A stretch of 64,000 bases of DNA, taken from the NCBI RefSeq assembly GCF_003014535.1, contig NZ_PYGD01000007.1, positions 186,001-250,000 of the forward strand, written 5' to 3'. A program made the translations under genes and the position numbers. The number at the start of each line of letters is the position of its first letter. The stretch's first letter is position 1. The stretch comes from Taibaiella chishuiensis (lineage in GTDB: Bacteria > Bacteroidota > Bacteroidia > Chitinophagales > Chitinophagaceae). The notes below the pieces were generated by a model. The model saw only the letters and a list, made by a program, of their open reading frames with translations. It was not told where the DNA came from and did not search any database. Of the stretch, positions 17,245-26,600 are shown in pieces.

Positions 17245-17886
17245 CTATTTTATACCATATAAAATTTTGGTGTTTGTTGCCTCTGATCGCTCCATTTTCC
17301 GACTATGAATTAAGAGTTTCACTTCACCATTGAAATGTTTGGTGAAACCGTAGACATCGGTCATGCTTTTGTGTAATTTGTCAATTCGCTGGAGTCGTTC
17401 GTCATCCTTGAGGTTTGATTGACCATCTGTTGCCACGTTAAATAGCTCATCCATTCCTCTTCCACAATCTTCTATAATCCTTTCAATCACCTGACGACAA
17501 TAGTTTCGTTCAGTTTGACTTCCAGTGCCTCCGTCATCAATTATCTTTCGTGTCTGGTTATTCAATGAGATGATACTTAGCTGAAGAGATATGATATCCT
17601 TTACTCTGGAATATTTTTTAATCTCAGGATTGACATTTACCAGTGATGCAAAATAGCTGCCGTGCAACTTGAAATCTCCGTTTTTTACGTCACCAATAAA
17701 TGTCAATCCATCCTTGCCAATATCATAGCCTTTTTTCAGTACACCGGCATATAGTTTCAACGCTGCTATTTGTTCTATAAGGTATTTTTTTTGAGTAGCT
17801 TTTTGTCGAAACCATTCTGCGAATGTTTGTGCCCTTACTCCTATTCCGATGGAAAGGAAAAAAAGAATCATAAATAGTTTTTTCAT
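17245..17886 (-). CDS. TraI-like secreted helical protein, copy 2 of a tandem triplet
   Basis: A 213-residue exported protein with a signal ending near GVRAQT. It shows the same GYDIGKDGLTFIGDVKNGDF-type segment as copy 3 (GYNTIKNLSEGNFN), the conserved LKDDERLQRIDKLHKSM and the ending TKILYGIK. Together these show that copies 2 and 3 are closer to each other than to copy 1. Its role is likely structural in the conjugation pore and is inferred from operon position. Confidence 0.75.
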   Translation of the reverse strand: MKKLFMILFFLSIGIGVRAQTFAEWFRQKATQKKYLIEQIAALKLYAGVLKKGYDIGKDGLTFIGDVKNGDFKLHGSYFASLVNVNPEIKKYSRVKDIISLQLSIISLNNQTRKIIDDGGTGSQTERNYCRQVIERIIEDCGRGMDELFNVATDGQSNLKDDERLQRIDKLHKSMTDVYGFTKHFNGEVKLLIHSRKMERSEATNTKILYGIK

Positions 17887-17897
17887 AATTCAAATGT

Positions 17898-18578
17898 TTA
17901 TTGAAGTCCGTATAAATTTCTAATTTGATCAACTTCCTGTTGAGACTTGGCCCGCTGAAGACTTAGGATTCCATTTTCGGTATTGAATGCTCGCAGGTCT
18001 ATATAATTCTGATTTACATTTCCTGCCGCTTCATTTATAATTTCCAACCGCTTAGCATCACTCATTTGTGTTCTAAATGAATTGATAACCAGAAATACCT
18101 GATCTATATTTTTCACGCTTTCATTTAGTATACCTGTATATACCTGTCCTATTAGTTCAATTTCTTTAACTGTGAAATGTTTGTCATTCTTCACCAGCGA
18201 CCATGCCCGTCTGTACTCTTTTACAATTGCCTCCTGCTTTAATGTGATTTCCCGAATACGTTGATAGTAAGCTATAAGTGTTTTTACTTTTTTTAACTCA
18301 TCGAAATACTGCTGGTATAACTCTTTTTGTTTCGTGGTCCATTCTGAAATTTCATTAAGCTTTAATTTCGACATTGTGTTCTCTATAACCTTTTGGGCGT
18401 TCTGTAGCCAAATCACCTTGTTTTGTTGCCGTTGGATTTTTAAGTCAACAGCCTTGATCACCTTTTTTACCCCAGCTTTTATAATATCAATAATTGCCAG
18501 TTGAGCATGGGCCTGGCCTTTGGGAATTAATACTCCGGTACAGGCAATCATTAACACGATTAATAACTTTTTCATCAT
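17898..18578 (-). CDS. traI: TraI-like secreted helical protein, copy 1 of a tandem triplet
   Basis: A 226-residue exported protein with a signal ending near HAQLA and a long helical, coiled-coil-prone body (IQRQQNKVIWLQNAQKVIEN). It keeps the shared late motif MSDAKRLEIINEAAGN and the C-terminus QIRNLYGLQ. Of the three it best matches the TraI protein that follows traG in Bacteroidetes elements. It lies 20 nt downstream of traG and may bridge the channel in the periplasm. Confidence 0.78.
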   Translation of the reverse strand: MMKKLLIVLMIACTGVLIPKGQAHAQLAIIDIIKAGVKKVIKAVDLKIQRQQNKVIWLQNAQKVIENTMSKLKLNEISEWTTKQKELYQQYFDELKKVKTLIAYYQRIREITLKQEAIVKEYRRAWSLVKNDKHFTVKEIELIGQVYTGILNESVKNIDQVFLVINSFRTQMSDAKRLEIINEAAGNVNQNYIDLRAFNTENGILSLQRAKSQQEVDQIRNLYGLQ

Positions 18579-18598
18579 CTTTAGTTTTAGGTCTGCAA

Positions 18599-21043
18599 CT
18601 ACTTTAATTTTCTTTTGTCCTTAACCAACGCGGCAATTCCGGCTTCAATACCTCCATAGTCCTGAGCATATTGGGCCACCTCAACACGTTCTTTTCCTTC
18701 AGTTGTAAATGCGTAATATTCTTCAGGACACAGTTCATTTCTATATACACGCTGGATTTGTCCTCCTAGGTCAATGAATATCTCGCGGTCATCTTTATTG
18801 ACAGAGAGCAAGATGGTTTTACTTTTTTCTGATAACCCGAGCGCGTCCTGCAGCTTGTCAAACTTGTTGACAAACTTTCGCATGTCCATCAATATTTTGA
18901 TGTCTGCATTGTTAATAATTGCGTCTTTAATCACTGGGGAGGATATCAGGTCGTCCAGTTCCTGGGTAATAACAATCGGAACACCGTTAAACTTTCTAAT
19001 AGTCTTAAAAGCGTACTTCAGGAACTCCGCCATTCCAGATTTGGCTATAGCCTTCCAAGCTTCGTCAATACACAAAACCTTACGCAGCCCTTTTAACTTT
19101 CGCATCTTTGATATAAATAGCTCGACGATGATTAGTGTGACCACTGGGAAAAGGATGGGATGATCCTTAATATTGTCGAGCTCAAATACAATAAACTGTT
19201 GGGCCAGGAGATCAAGGTTTTCCGTAGCATTTAAAAGATAATCAAACTCACCCCCTTGATAATATGGCCTTAGAACGTAAAGGAAATTATCAACATCGAA
19301 GTCTCTTTCCTTTACTCGGTGCTCTTTTAATAGTGCTACATACTCCTTCTCGAGATACTCATAGAAGGTGTTAAAACATGGAAAGATCTCCGCATGGATG
19401 TTCAAAAAGGAATAATAACCACTTAAAGCATTTGACAAAGCCACGTACTCACTCCGGTTGAAATTTTCATTTTCTTGCTTCCATAAGGAAACAAGTAGAG
19501 ATTTTAGGCTTTCTTTCTTTTCAGTATCGAGTTGTTGGCCATCTGGCAGGTAAAAGGGATTGAAACGGATTGGGTTGGTTTCTTCATAGGTGAAGTAATA
19601 TCCTTTGAGCAGTTCACACAATCCTTTATAGCTTCCCCCGATATCAACTATCAAACAATGCGACTGTTGCCTGTATAGGGAACTTAGAATGTGATTGATC
19701 ACCATCGATTTTCCCGCACCACTACTGCCGCAACATAAAACTCCCATATTCGAGGTTACTCCTGCAGCCCGTGGAGCATCAAACATGTCAACGTATACGG
19801 GAACAGAAGACAACCGGTCACAGAACCGGATACCCTGGGATGGAAGTACACTTTTTGCCGCCCCTTCGAGATTCAGAAAGCAAGATGCCTGCTCCAAAAA
19901 GGTATCAAAGGTGTCATTAATGGGAAAATCAGCGGCATTTCCAGGGATTCCAGCCCAAAATATTTGTGCTGCCCCCGCCGTCTCTTCTTTCGCAACCGCA
20001 TCTATAATAGCAAAGGCTGAACTGACCTGGTTTTTAATCTCCTTCAGCTTTTCGTTGTCATCGGACCAGACAAGCACATTAAAATGGGCTTTGACGGCAA
20101 GACGTTGCATGCCTATTGCTTCGTTCAGAAAGTCATTAACCGAATCCCTCGATATCGTATTTTCTCTGCTATATGCGGAAAGGGACTGCAGGCGAAGTTT
20201 CTTGCTTTCCAACTTCTTCAACGTAGCTCTGTCGTCCTCAATAAAGATGTATTGATTGTAAATGTGATTACAGGGCAATAGCTGCCCGATAGAACTGGCA
20301 AAACCCATACTGAATTTTGTTCTGTCAGTGCTGTATTTATCGTAATTGATTCTGCTTCCACAAAGCCCTGGCAAATCAGCAACATCAGCTAGGGTATATA
20401 ATTGGCAGTGTTGGTTTCCAATTTTAATTCCGGAGCCGAACTCCATATCCCGAATCATAAACTCGTCCTGCTCATCCAACAGGTAACAATATCTTTCCAC
20501 GACCCCGGCCTTATCCTTGAAGCTGCCTAGTTCATCGTCAGTCAGCCTCTGCAATTTTAGAAAACCACTATCCTCCATGATCTTCTTAAACTGTCCGCAG
20601 CAATCAAGGAATTTCTGAAGCAGGTCGGTATTGATGGTCTGCTCAGGTACGATGGTTTTCCTGATCAGGTTTGAGAACATTGAGCTGCTAAGTTTACGTC
20701 CTTCCGGTTTCTTAGTTATAAAGATGTAGCAGCGATGCTTAACATACGGGCGATCTTTAAAATGTCTGGCGGAAGATTGACCAAGAAAATCTCCAGCGGG
20801 TACTTCTTGAGTGTTGTAAAAACATTTGGTTATCCAATCCTGCTTATGAAATACTGAAAATTTAGGGAGCAGTCTTATGGCGCGTACCCAGGCCTGGTGA
20901 AACGCCTCATATTCTACATCAGAAAGTGAGAATATCTCAGGCAATTCCACGCTATAGCCAATTGTAATGTCACCCTGGTCACTTAATATACTATCGTTTT
21001 CAATGCCCATAATAGGCACTAAATCATCTATCCACTTATCCAT
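18599..21043 (-). CDS. traG: TraG, VirB4-family conjugation ATPase
   Basis: An 814-residue ATPase that energises pilus and channel assembly at the inner membrane. Walker A is GSSGAGKS with K445; Walker B is VLCIDEAWK with D660 and E661. The N-terminal half has the Bacteroidetes TraG start (MDKWIDDLVPIMGIENDSIL). The C-terminal SLSVNKDDREIFIDLGGQ type block (here ILLSVNKDDREIFI) also fits. The size matches the family. In the Bacteroides nomenclature TraG is this VirB4 homolog, not a VirD4 coupling protein. Confidence 0.95.
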   Translation of the reverse strand: MDKWIDDLVPIMGIENDSILSDQGDITIGYSVELPEIFSLSDVEYEAFHQAWVRAIRLLPKFSVFHKQDWITKCFYNTQEVPAGDFLGQSSARHFKDRPYVKHRCYIFITKKPEGRKLSSSMFSNLIRKTIVPEQTINTDLLQKFLDCCGQFKKIMEDSGFLKLQRLTDDELGSFKDKAGVVERYCYLLDEQDEFMIRDMEFGSGIKIGNQHCQLYTLADVADLPGLCGSRINYDKYSTDRTKFSMGFASSIGQLLPCNHIYNQYIFIEDDRATLKKLESKKLRLQSLSAYSRENTISRDSVNDFLNEAIGMQRLAVKAHFNVLVWSDDNEKLKEIKNQVSSAFAIIDAVAKEETAGAAQIFWAGIPGNAADFPINDTFDTFLEQASCFLNLEGAAKSVLPSQGIRFCDRLSSVPVYVDMFDAPRAAGVTSNMGVLCCGSSGAGKSMVINHILSSLYRQQSHCLIVDIGGSYKGLCELLKGYYFTYEETNPIRFNPFYLPDGQQLDTEKKESLKSLLVSLWKQENENFNRSEYVALSNALSGYYSFLNIHAEIFPCFNTFYEYLEKEYVALLKEHRVKERDFDVDNFLYVLRPYYQGGEFDYLLNATENLDLLAQQFIVFELDNIKDHPILFPVVTLIIVELFISKMRKLKGLRKVLCIDEAWKAIAKSGMAEFLKYAFKTIRKFNGVPIVITQELDDLISSPVIKDAIINNADIKILMDMRKFVNKFDKLQDALGLSEKSKTILLSVNKDDREIFIDLGGQIQRVYRNELCPEEYYAFTTEGKERVEVAQYAQDYGGIEAGIAALVKDKRKLK

Positions 21044-21083
21044 CTCACTATCCTTTAAATGATTTACTATCTTAATTTCAATC

Positions 21084-22625
21084 CTAAATTCCTTTGCCTT
21101 TTCTTCTACGGGTCTTCTTGGCGGCCTGTTGTTGCATCTCCCTAATTTTCAATTTTGATTTATTATGTTCGATCAGCTCGGGGTAGATTGTTTTTTCCCA
21201 GGGAATGACTGTTGCTTGCAAGTCTGGCTTGATTGGGTATAGCCTGACAAAATTCTTAATGTCGTGATCTCTTAGTTTGGCGTAGCCTACAGGATCAATA
21301 AACCTATCTATCGGAAATTCAATACAGATTACATCTTTAGGTAAGGAGGTAATTTTATCCCGATCAATTCTTATTACCCTGTGGCGCTTGGTATCATACA
21401 ACCCATGGTAAATGCCATCGTGTTTTAATTTGGTGAATTCATCAAGTCGAAGGTTGATACAAAAGTCTTCGGTATGACTTAGTTGCCTTCCAAAAAGATG
21501 AACATAGTAACTCTCCTTTCCAATGTTCATTACAGGCTGCCGTCCGGCCATCCGAAGGTCGAATAGCTTTTTATCGACAATCAGATCAAAATCCTCCATC
21601 TGCTTTACCTTCTCTAAAGGGACATTGTACTTAAGTGCCATCCCTTCTGGATTAAGTTTTGTTAGATGGGGCACCTTTATTTTCAGGATATTGTTCCAGT
21701 CCGAATCAAAACCTTGTCGAACATTCTTGAATACCTTGTCATAGTCCAAAAGATAATGATCGTCTTTATAAACCATGTCCCTAAACGAGATTGAATTTTC
21801 GGGATTGGTTACCTGCCTGAGTTCATTCTTTATTACATCCACATAGAAAGCCGTATCATGAATTTTATAGGTAGGTTCTAAACCTTGTCCATGTCTATTT
21901 GCCGCTTTAATGTGTTCTTGTCTATATACCTCACTCAAAATCAAAGAATTTGAAATTTTTGCATTCAGTTCTTTAATATCGGAGACAACAGGATTGTCTG
22001 GGCACTGACGGTCAATAAACAAATCCCAAACCTCTTGGATAGATTTATCCTTAATGTCCTCGGGTATTTCCAGTTTAGCAATGTATGATGGAAATGGGTC
22101 GGCTAATTCATACTTAATTTCATACGGCACATTACCGACCAAATCAAAGAACAGCACATCCTCATCGAAAATATATCTGGCAATAAAATCATCAATGTTG
22201 ATGTTTTCCAGTTCACGATTTATCGATATCAACTTTTCTTCCAACTTGTTGACCGTATAATGTTCACCATTTAGCCGGATAATACATTCTCCATCCTCTA
22301 GGGCAAATCCCGCAGTTAGGAAACCATAGATGTAATCATAGTCATTTTCTGCTAATGGTCTAAACCCATACTTTTGTTCCATTCCCAGAAAATCCAAATC
22401 TTTTAACAAGGGCACTTTTACATGGACTAGATCATTGTTGTTCTCACCTGTCGCCACATTCTTGTTTACCTTATCATATGAAAGGTCATAATGATTTCCT
22501 TTATATTTCATCGCTTCTAAAGGAATCCTGTTCGTAGTATTCTTTTGTTCGATAAATTCCCCTGCATTGATATCAACAATAAACGTTGTTCCCTCAATTT
22601 CGTAGGTTGGCAGTGTCCTTTCCAT
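21084..22625 (-). CDS. Conjugation-operon protein with several copies of a ~90-residue repeat module
   Basis: A 513-residue soluble protein built of repeated modules. Each begins with a P-x-Y-x-I-x-x-T-x-F-x-V-D strand pair (LPTYEIEGTTFIVD, EPTYKIHDTAFYVD), then N-x-I-x-F/L-x-x-M, then a DHYxLxYDKxxKN segment, and ends with a K-V-P-L-L/H-x-x-L-D/N-P-x-G-M tail. I count two clear and one or two degenerate copies. The same module occurs in the proteins at 22952-23629 and 29720-30156. The C-terminus is Lys/Arg-rich (KKTRRRKGKG). Function is unknown. Its start overlaps traF by 32 nt. Confidence 0.72.
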   Translation of the reverse strand: MERTLPTYEIEGTTFIVDINAGEFIEQKNTTNRIPLEAMKYKGNHYDLSYDKVNKNVATGENNNDLVHVKVPLLKDLDFLGMEQKYGFRPLAENDYDYIYGFLTAGFALEDGECIIRLNGEHYTVNKLEEKLISINRELENINIDDFIARYIFDEDVLFFDLVGNVPYEIKYELADPFPSYIAKLEIPEDIKDKSIQEVWDLFIDRQCPDNPVVSDIKELNAKISNSLILSEVYRQEHIKAANRHGQGLEPTYKIHDTAFYVDVIKNELRQVTNPENSISFRDMVYKDDHYLLDYDKVFKNVRQGFDSDWNNILKIKVPHLTKLNPEGMALKYNVPLEKVKQMEDFDLIVDKKLFDLRMAGRQPVMNIGKESYYVHLFGRQLSHTEDFCINLRLDEFTKLKHDGIYHGLYDTKRHRVIRIDRDKITSLPKDVICIEFPIDRFIDPVGYAKLRDHDIKNFVRLYPIKPDLQATVIPWEKTIYPELIEHNKSKLKIREMQQQAAKKTRRRKGKGI

Positions 22626-22950
22626 ATTTTCCTCCTTTCATTTTCACGAATCTTTTTCTACTATTACTTTTGACCACTTTTGGAACACTTCTCTGAGCGA
22701 ACCTTTTCATCATGCCATGTTCCCCGTACTTGTTGCTCATGGCATACACCTTTTGAAAAAGCACAGCCCCTAATCCGCCGATAATTACCACACAGATAAT
22801 CTGATTAATTCCCAGTACATATAAAAAGCCAAATACCAAAAGCAATATGAGAATACCAATACCCAGATACCAGATGTACTGTGCCTTTAAGCCTTTAAAT
22901 TCAATACTCTTATTTATGCCTTTGTTGATTTCATAAACACTGTTTGCCAT
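22594..22950 (-). CDS. traF: Conjugative transposon protein TraF (DUF4133)
   Basis: A 118-residue inner-membrane protein with two adjacent membrane helices at about 27-70. It carries the DUF4133 start VYEINKGINKSIEFKGLKAQ and the basic C-terminus with RSVPKVVKSNSRKRFVKMKG. It corresponds to the VirB3-like TraF of Bacteroidetes elements, here preceded and followed by repeat-module proteins rather than lying directly next to TraE as in CTnDOT. Confidence 0.92.
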   Translation of the reverse strand: MANSVYEINKGINKSIEFKGLKAQYIWYLGIGILILLLVFGFLYVLGINQIICVVIIGGLGAVLFQKVYAMSNKYGEHGMMKRFAQRSVPKVVKSNSRKRFVKMKGGKYGKDTANLRN

Positions 22951-22951
22951 T

Positions 22952-23629
22952 TTACGTCCTCCTTCCTTTTTTATTTTTACGTTTTATTGCAGAATAAACT
23001 TTATGTTTTCTCTCGATAGCGATATCCTGCTTTGTTTTTATCCTTGTATAGATCTGTACAAACTCCTTGACAGGCGGTAGCTCTGCAAATACGATGTGTT
23101 CCGGTAGCGACTTTGGCGGGTCAAATGGATTTATGAGAAAGGCACTATTCTTGGAGCGTTTATCATAATAGATCCCATGCTTGTCATGGCTAACCACATC
23201 GTTAAAAGGGATAATGTTCCATCTGTTTTCAACCTCCCTAAATCCTTTCCGCTCTGGATCGATATAGAATAAGGTGTCATGAATTTTTACTGTCGGTAAC
23301 TCACCGGGATAATACTCTTCCCACTTGATCAAGCCCCCTTCCAACATGATATTCATTCCGTCTGGGTCTAATTGTGATACAGGTCTTAACCAGACATATT
23401 GTAGGTTTTCAGATTCAGGCGCCTCACTCCAGTTTCCCTCATAGGGTCTGCAGGTACTTTTATCGAATAGCATTTCTAAATGATTATCATGAATAATCAT
23501 ATCGAAAATTGAGAATTGATTTTCTGAATTTTCAACTTGGATAAATTCACCTGTGATGGAGTTTGCTAAAAATTTTGTTCCTGCAATGTCTGTCTGTGGT
23601 AGTGTTCTCTTTTCCAAATTCTTTATCAT
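22952..23629 (-). CDS. Repeat-module protein of the conjugation operon, two modules
   Basis: A 225-residue soluble protein with two copies of the module also seen at 21084-22625. Copy 1 starts LPQTDIAGTKFLANSITGEF and ends with LDPDGMNIML; copy 2 starts LPTVKIHDTLFYIDPERKGF and ends with LPPVKEF. The tail is strongly basic (AIKRKNKKGRR). No catalytic residues are apparent. Placement one base from traF suggests coupled expression with the pore genes. Confidence 0.7.
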   Translation of the reverse strand: MIKNLEKRTLPQTDIAGTKFLANSITGEFIQVENSENQFSIFDMIIHDNHLEMLFDKSTCRPYEGNWSEAPESENLQYVWLRPVSQLDPDGMNIMLEGGLIKWEEYYPGELPTVKIHDTLFYIDPERKGFREVENRWNIIPFNDVVSHDKHGIYYDKRSKNSAFLINPFDPPKSLPEHIVFAELPPVKEFVQIYTRIKTKQDIAIERKHKVYSAIKRKNKKGRRT

Positions 23630-23666
23630 GAGTTCTACTTTTTTTATTTAAACTGCGTAAATGATC

Positions 23667-26600
23667 TTATCTCCTTAGCCGGCGTCCCTGCCTCTTGGGT
23701 GTATCCACAAGAACTGAGGGCTTTTGACTATATGGAAGCAGCGTTAACACTTCTGCTTTTCCTTGCTTTACGATCACTGTATCTCCTGTTTCAAGTGGCG
23801 ACAACAGTTCGGGTAAAGCAATTCGCTCCTCTATCTGCTTCATCTTAATTCCCTCTGTTATTTGCCGCTCTAGTCTAATCAGCTCTGCTTTTTTTAGCTG
23901 AAGCTCATCCTCCTTACTAAATGCCTTTTCTGCTATACGTTTCAACTCAGGAATGTTTTTGTTAGCCTCGTTCAATTTTTTTTGATATTGATCCCTGATG
24001 GAGGACACCCGGTCTATTGCATAAAGAAAATGTCTTGATGTATAATGTGGATTATCCAGGGTCGGATGGCCATTGTTAATGGTGTGCCGTATACCGCTGT
24101 CTTTCCTTTCCGCATAAAAGGTGTTATAATATCGGTACTCATATCTCCCGTTGTTATAAAATTCATCCCGTTTTTGTTGAATCATTAGATTGAAGCCATA
24201 TAGAGTTCCTATTTTTTGTTCCTTTTGGTCCGCAGGTGGGACCCAACTCTTATACAGGCTGATGATATGGTTTCCCAGTTCTTCACTGTCACCGGAAGTA
24301 AAACCAATTAATTGCACAGGGTTCAATTTTTTTCCATCCTCATTATAAGCCAACACTTTTTTATAATGTTCCTCATCAGAATTTAAACTTGACAGAATAG
24401 CAGAGTCTTCGACCACCACTTTCTGGAGGTATTCCAGTTCCAACCGGGTTCGGCTCATTTCTCTTTGATGCGCCACCTTAAGACTTTCCAGTACAGTTAC
24501 CTGTTTCTCGACTTTGGTTTTCTCCAGTAGAGATGTGTCTCCAGATAAGATTGCGATATATTCGCTGAAGTTCATGCCACTTTGTTCATCCAATGCCCCT
24601 TCATCCAGGCTACGTACCTGCAATTCGTTGTTTTTCATCTGTGAAATGAAAAGCTGCTTATTCTTTAAAAGATTGAATTTGTAATTGTCAAGCGATTGCT
24701 CAACAGCGTAGATGAAATTCCTGACCTTATTACCAAAGATTAACTTAGCTAACCAGTTTCCTTGCCTGGCACCTCTTCCATTACGTTGATCCAGTTCACT
24801 TGGTTTCCATGGAATATCCAGATGATGCATCGCCACAATTCGTTCCTGAACATTCAAACCAGTTCCGGCCTTTTCAGTGCTACCAATTAAAACTCTTATT
24901 TCACCGGCGTTCATCTTATGAAACAGGTTCCTTCGACGATCACCTTCCCACTGTCTGTCATGGATAAACGTAATTTCCTCCAAACGGACATTATACTCTG
25001 AAACCAACTTATCCCTTAAGGCATCGTAAACGTTGAACCCTTCTGGTTTTGGTGTACCCAGGTCGCAGAAAATGATTTGAGTGCCTTTGTGTTCTGCCGA
25101 ATTAAGGTAAACCTCGGCTACATTCCTTGCGCAAACGCTTATCTTATTACCGTGATGATCACCATATACTTGTTCATCGACAAGACGCATATCCACCGCC
25201 ATCTTTTTAGCATAATTGGTGGCGATCAACATTTTTGCTTTTTCCTCTCCTTCAGAAAGCGGCGGTCTACCGAGTATCCTTGCATCACCATATTTTGCAA
25301 ACAGCATTAGTTTCTGGATAAAAACTTCCTGATCAGGTGTTGGCTTGATATTTACCAAAATCTCTTCTATACCAGGTTTATCAAGGGCTATGTGAGCTGC
25401 TGTTTTGTAGTCCGCAATTTCATTTAGGAAGACGGCCAACTCCGGAACTTTTATAAAATGCCTGAAACGTTCTTTTGCGATTATCTGGTTAGTAACAGAG
25501 AATTCGAAGTCCGTCGTTTTCCTCGCAAAAACGGCAGCCCAGCCGTCAAAATTCTCAATCCGCTGACGGGCCAACTCTCCTGGCCGCAGGTATTTGAATA
25601 TGAGGTACAGTTCAGTCAGGCTATTGGAAATCGGTGTCCCCGAAAGAAAAGTCACGCACAGGTCCGAATCGAATTTCTCCTGGAGCGTCCTTATTGCAAA
25701 TAGCATATTGAGTGCTTTTTGGCTTCCAGTAGCATTTCCCAGGCCTGCAACCCGGTTATGACGGGTGGTAAAAGTTAGATTCTTGAACTTATGAGATTCA
25801 TCTATAAAAAGATGATCAACACCAGTATCCAGAAAGGAAATGCCTATGTCCTTACGTTCTTCTATATTCCGCTCTACGGATTTCAATCGGCTGACAAGAT
25901 TCTTTTTTCGGATTTCCAGTCCCTTCAGCGCCTGTTTACTTAGCTCACCGCCTTGCTGTTTCAGGGTTTCAAGATCTCGGTCAACATTATCTAATTCGTC
26001 GGAGATGATCTTATGCTGAATTCCTAATGACTGCGGAATCTTTTCAAATTGATCGTGAGTGAGGATAACACAGTCCCAGTTATTATTTTTAAGTTCATGA
26101 AGAATACGAGTTCGCCTTTGGGGAGTAAAATCCTTCTGGCCCGGAGCAAGTATCCTTGCTTTTGGATAAGCTTTACGGTAGGTCTCAACAACCTGGAGTA
26201 CATTGGCTTTTAAAGCGAGGATCATTGGTTTGTTGCATACCGACAGCCTTTTCATTTCCTGGGCAGCAACAATCATCGTCAACGTTTTACCCAGCCCAAC
26301 CTCATGGTCTATCAAGCCGCCCCTATTTTGAATCAGTCTCCACGCAGCGTTACTCTGAGAGCTATACAATCCCGGAATATTAAGAGATACCAAATCAAGT
26401 CCTGGAAATGTTTGATGGCTACCATCATATTCCCTAAGCCGATAGCAATTAAATGTTTCGTTATAAAGCCGCTCCAGGAACCTTTTGTCGCCCTCATCAA
26501 TCCCCTCTAACCAATTAATAAAGCCTTGTCTTATATTGTCTATCTTTTCATGAGCGAGTTGCGTTGCTTCTACATCAGGTATTCGTTTAGTGGTTTCCCC

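Noticed and set aside
16606-18578. Reading the TraI-like triplet as tellurite resistance (TerB)
   Set aside because: Signal peptides, the helical body and position in the tra operon fit conjugation proteins; no Ter gene cluster is present.
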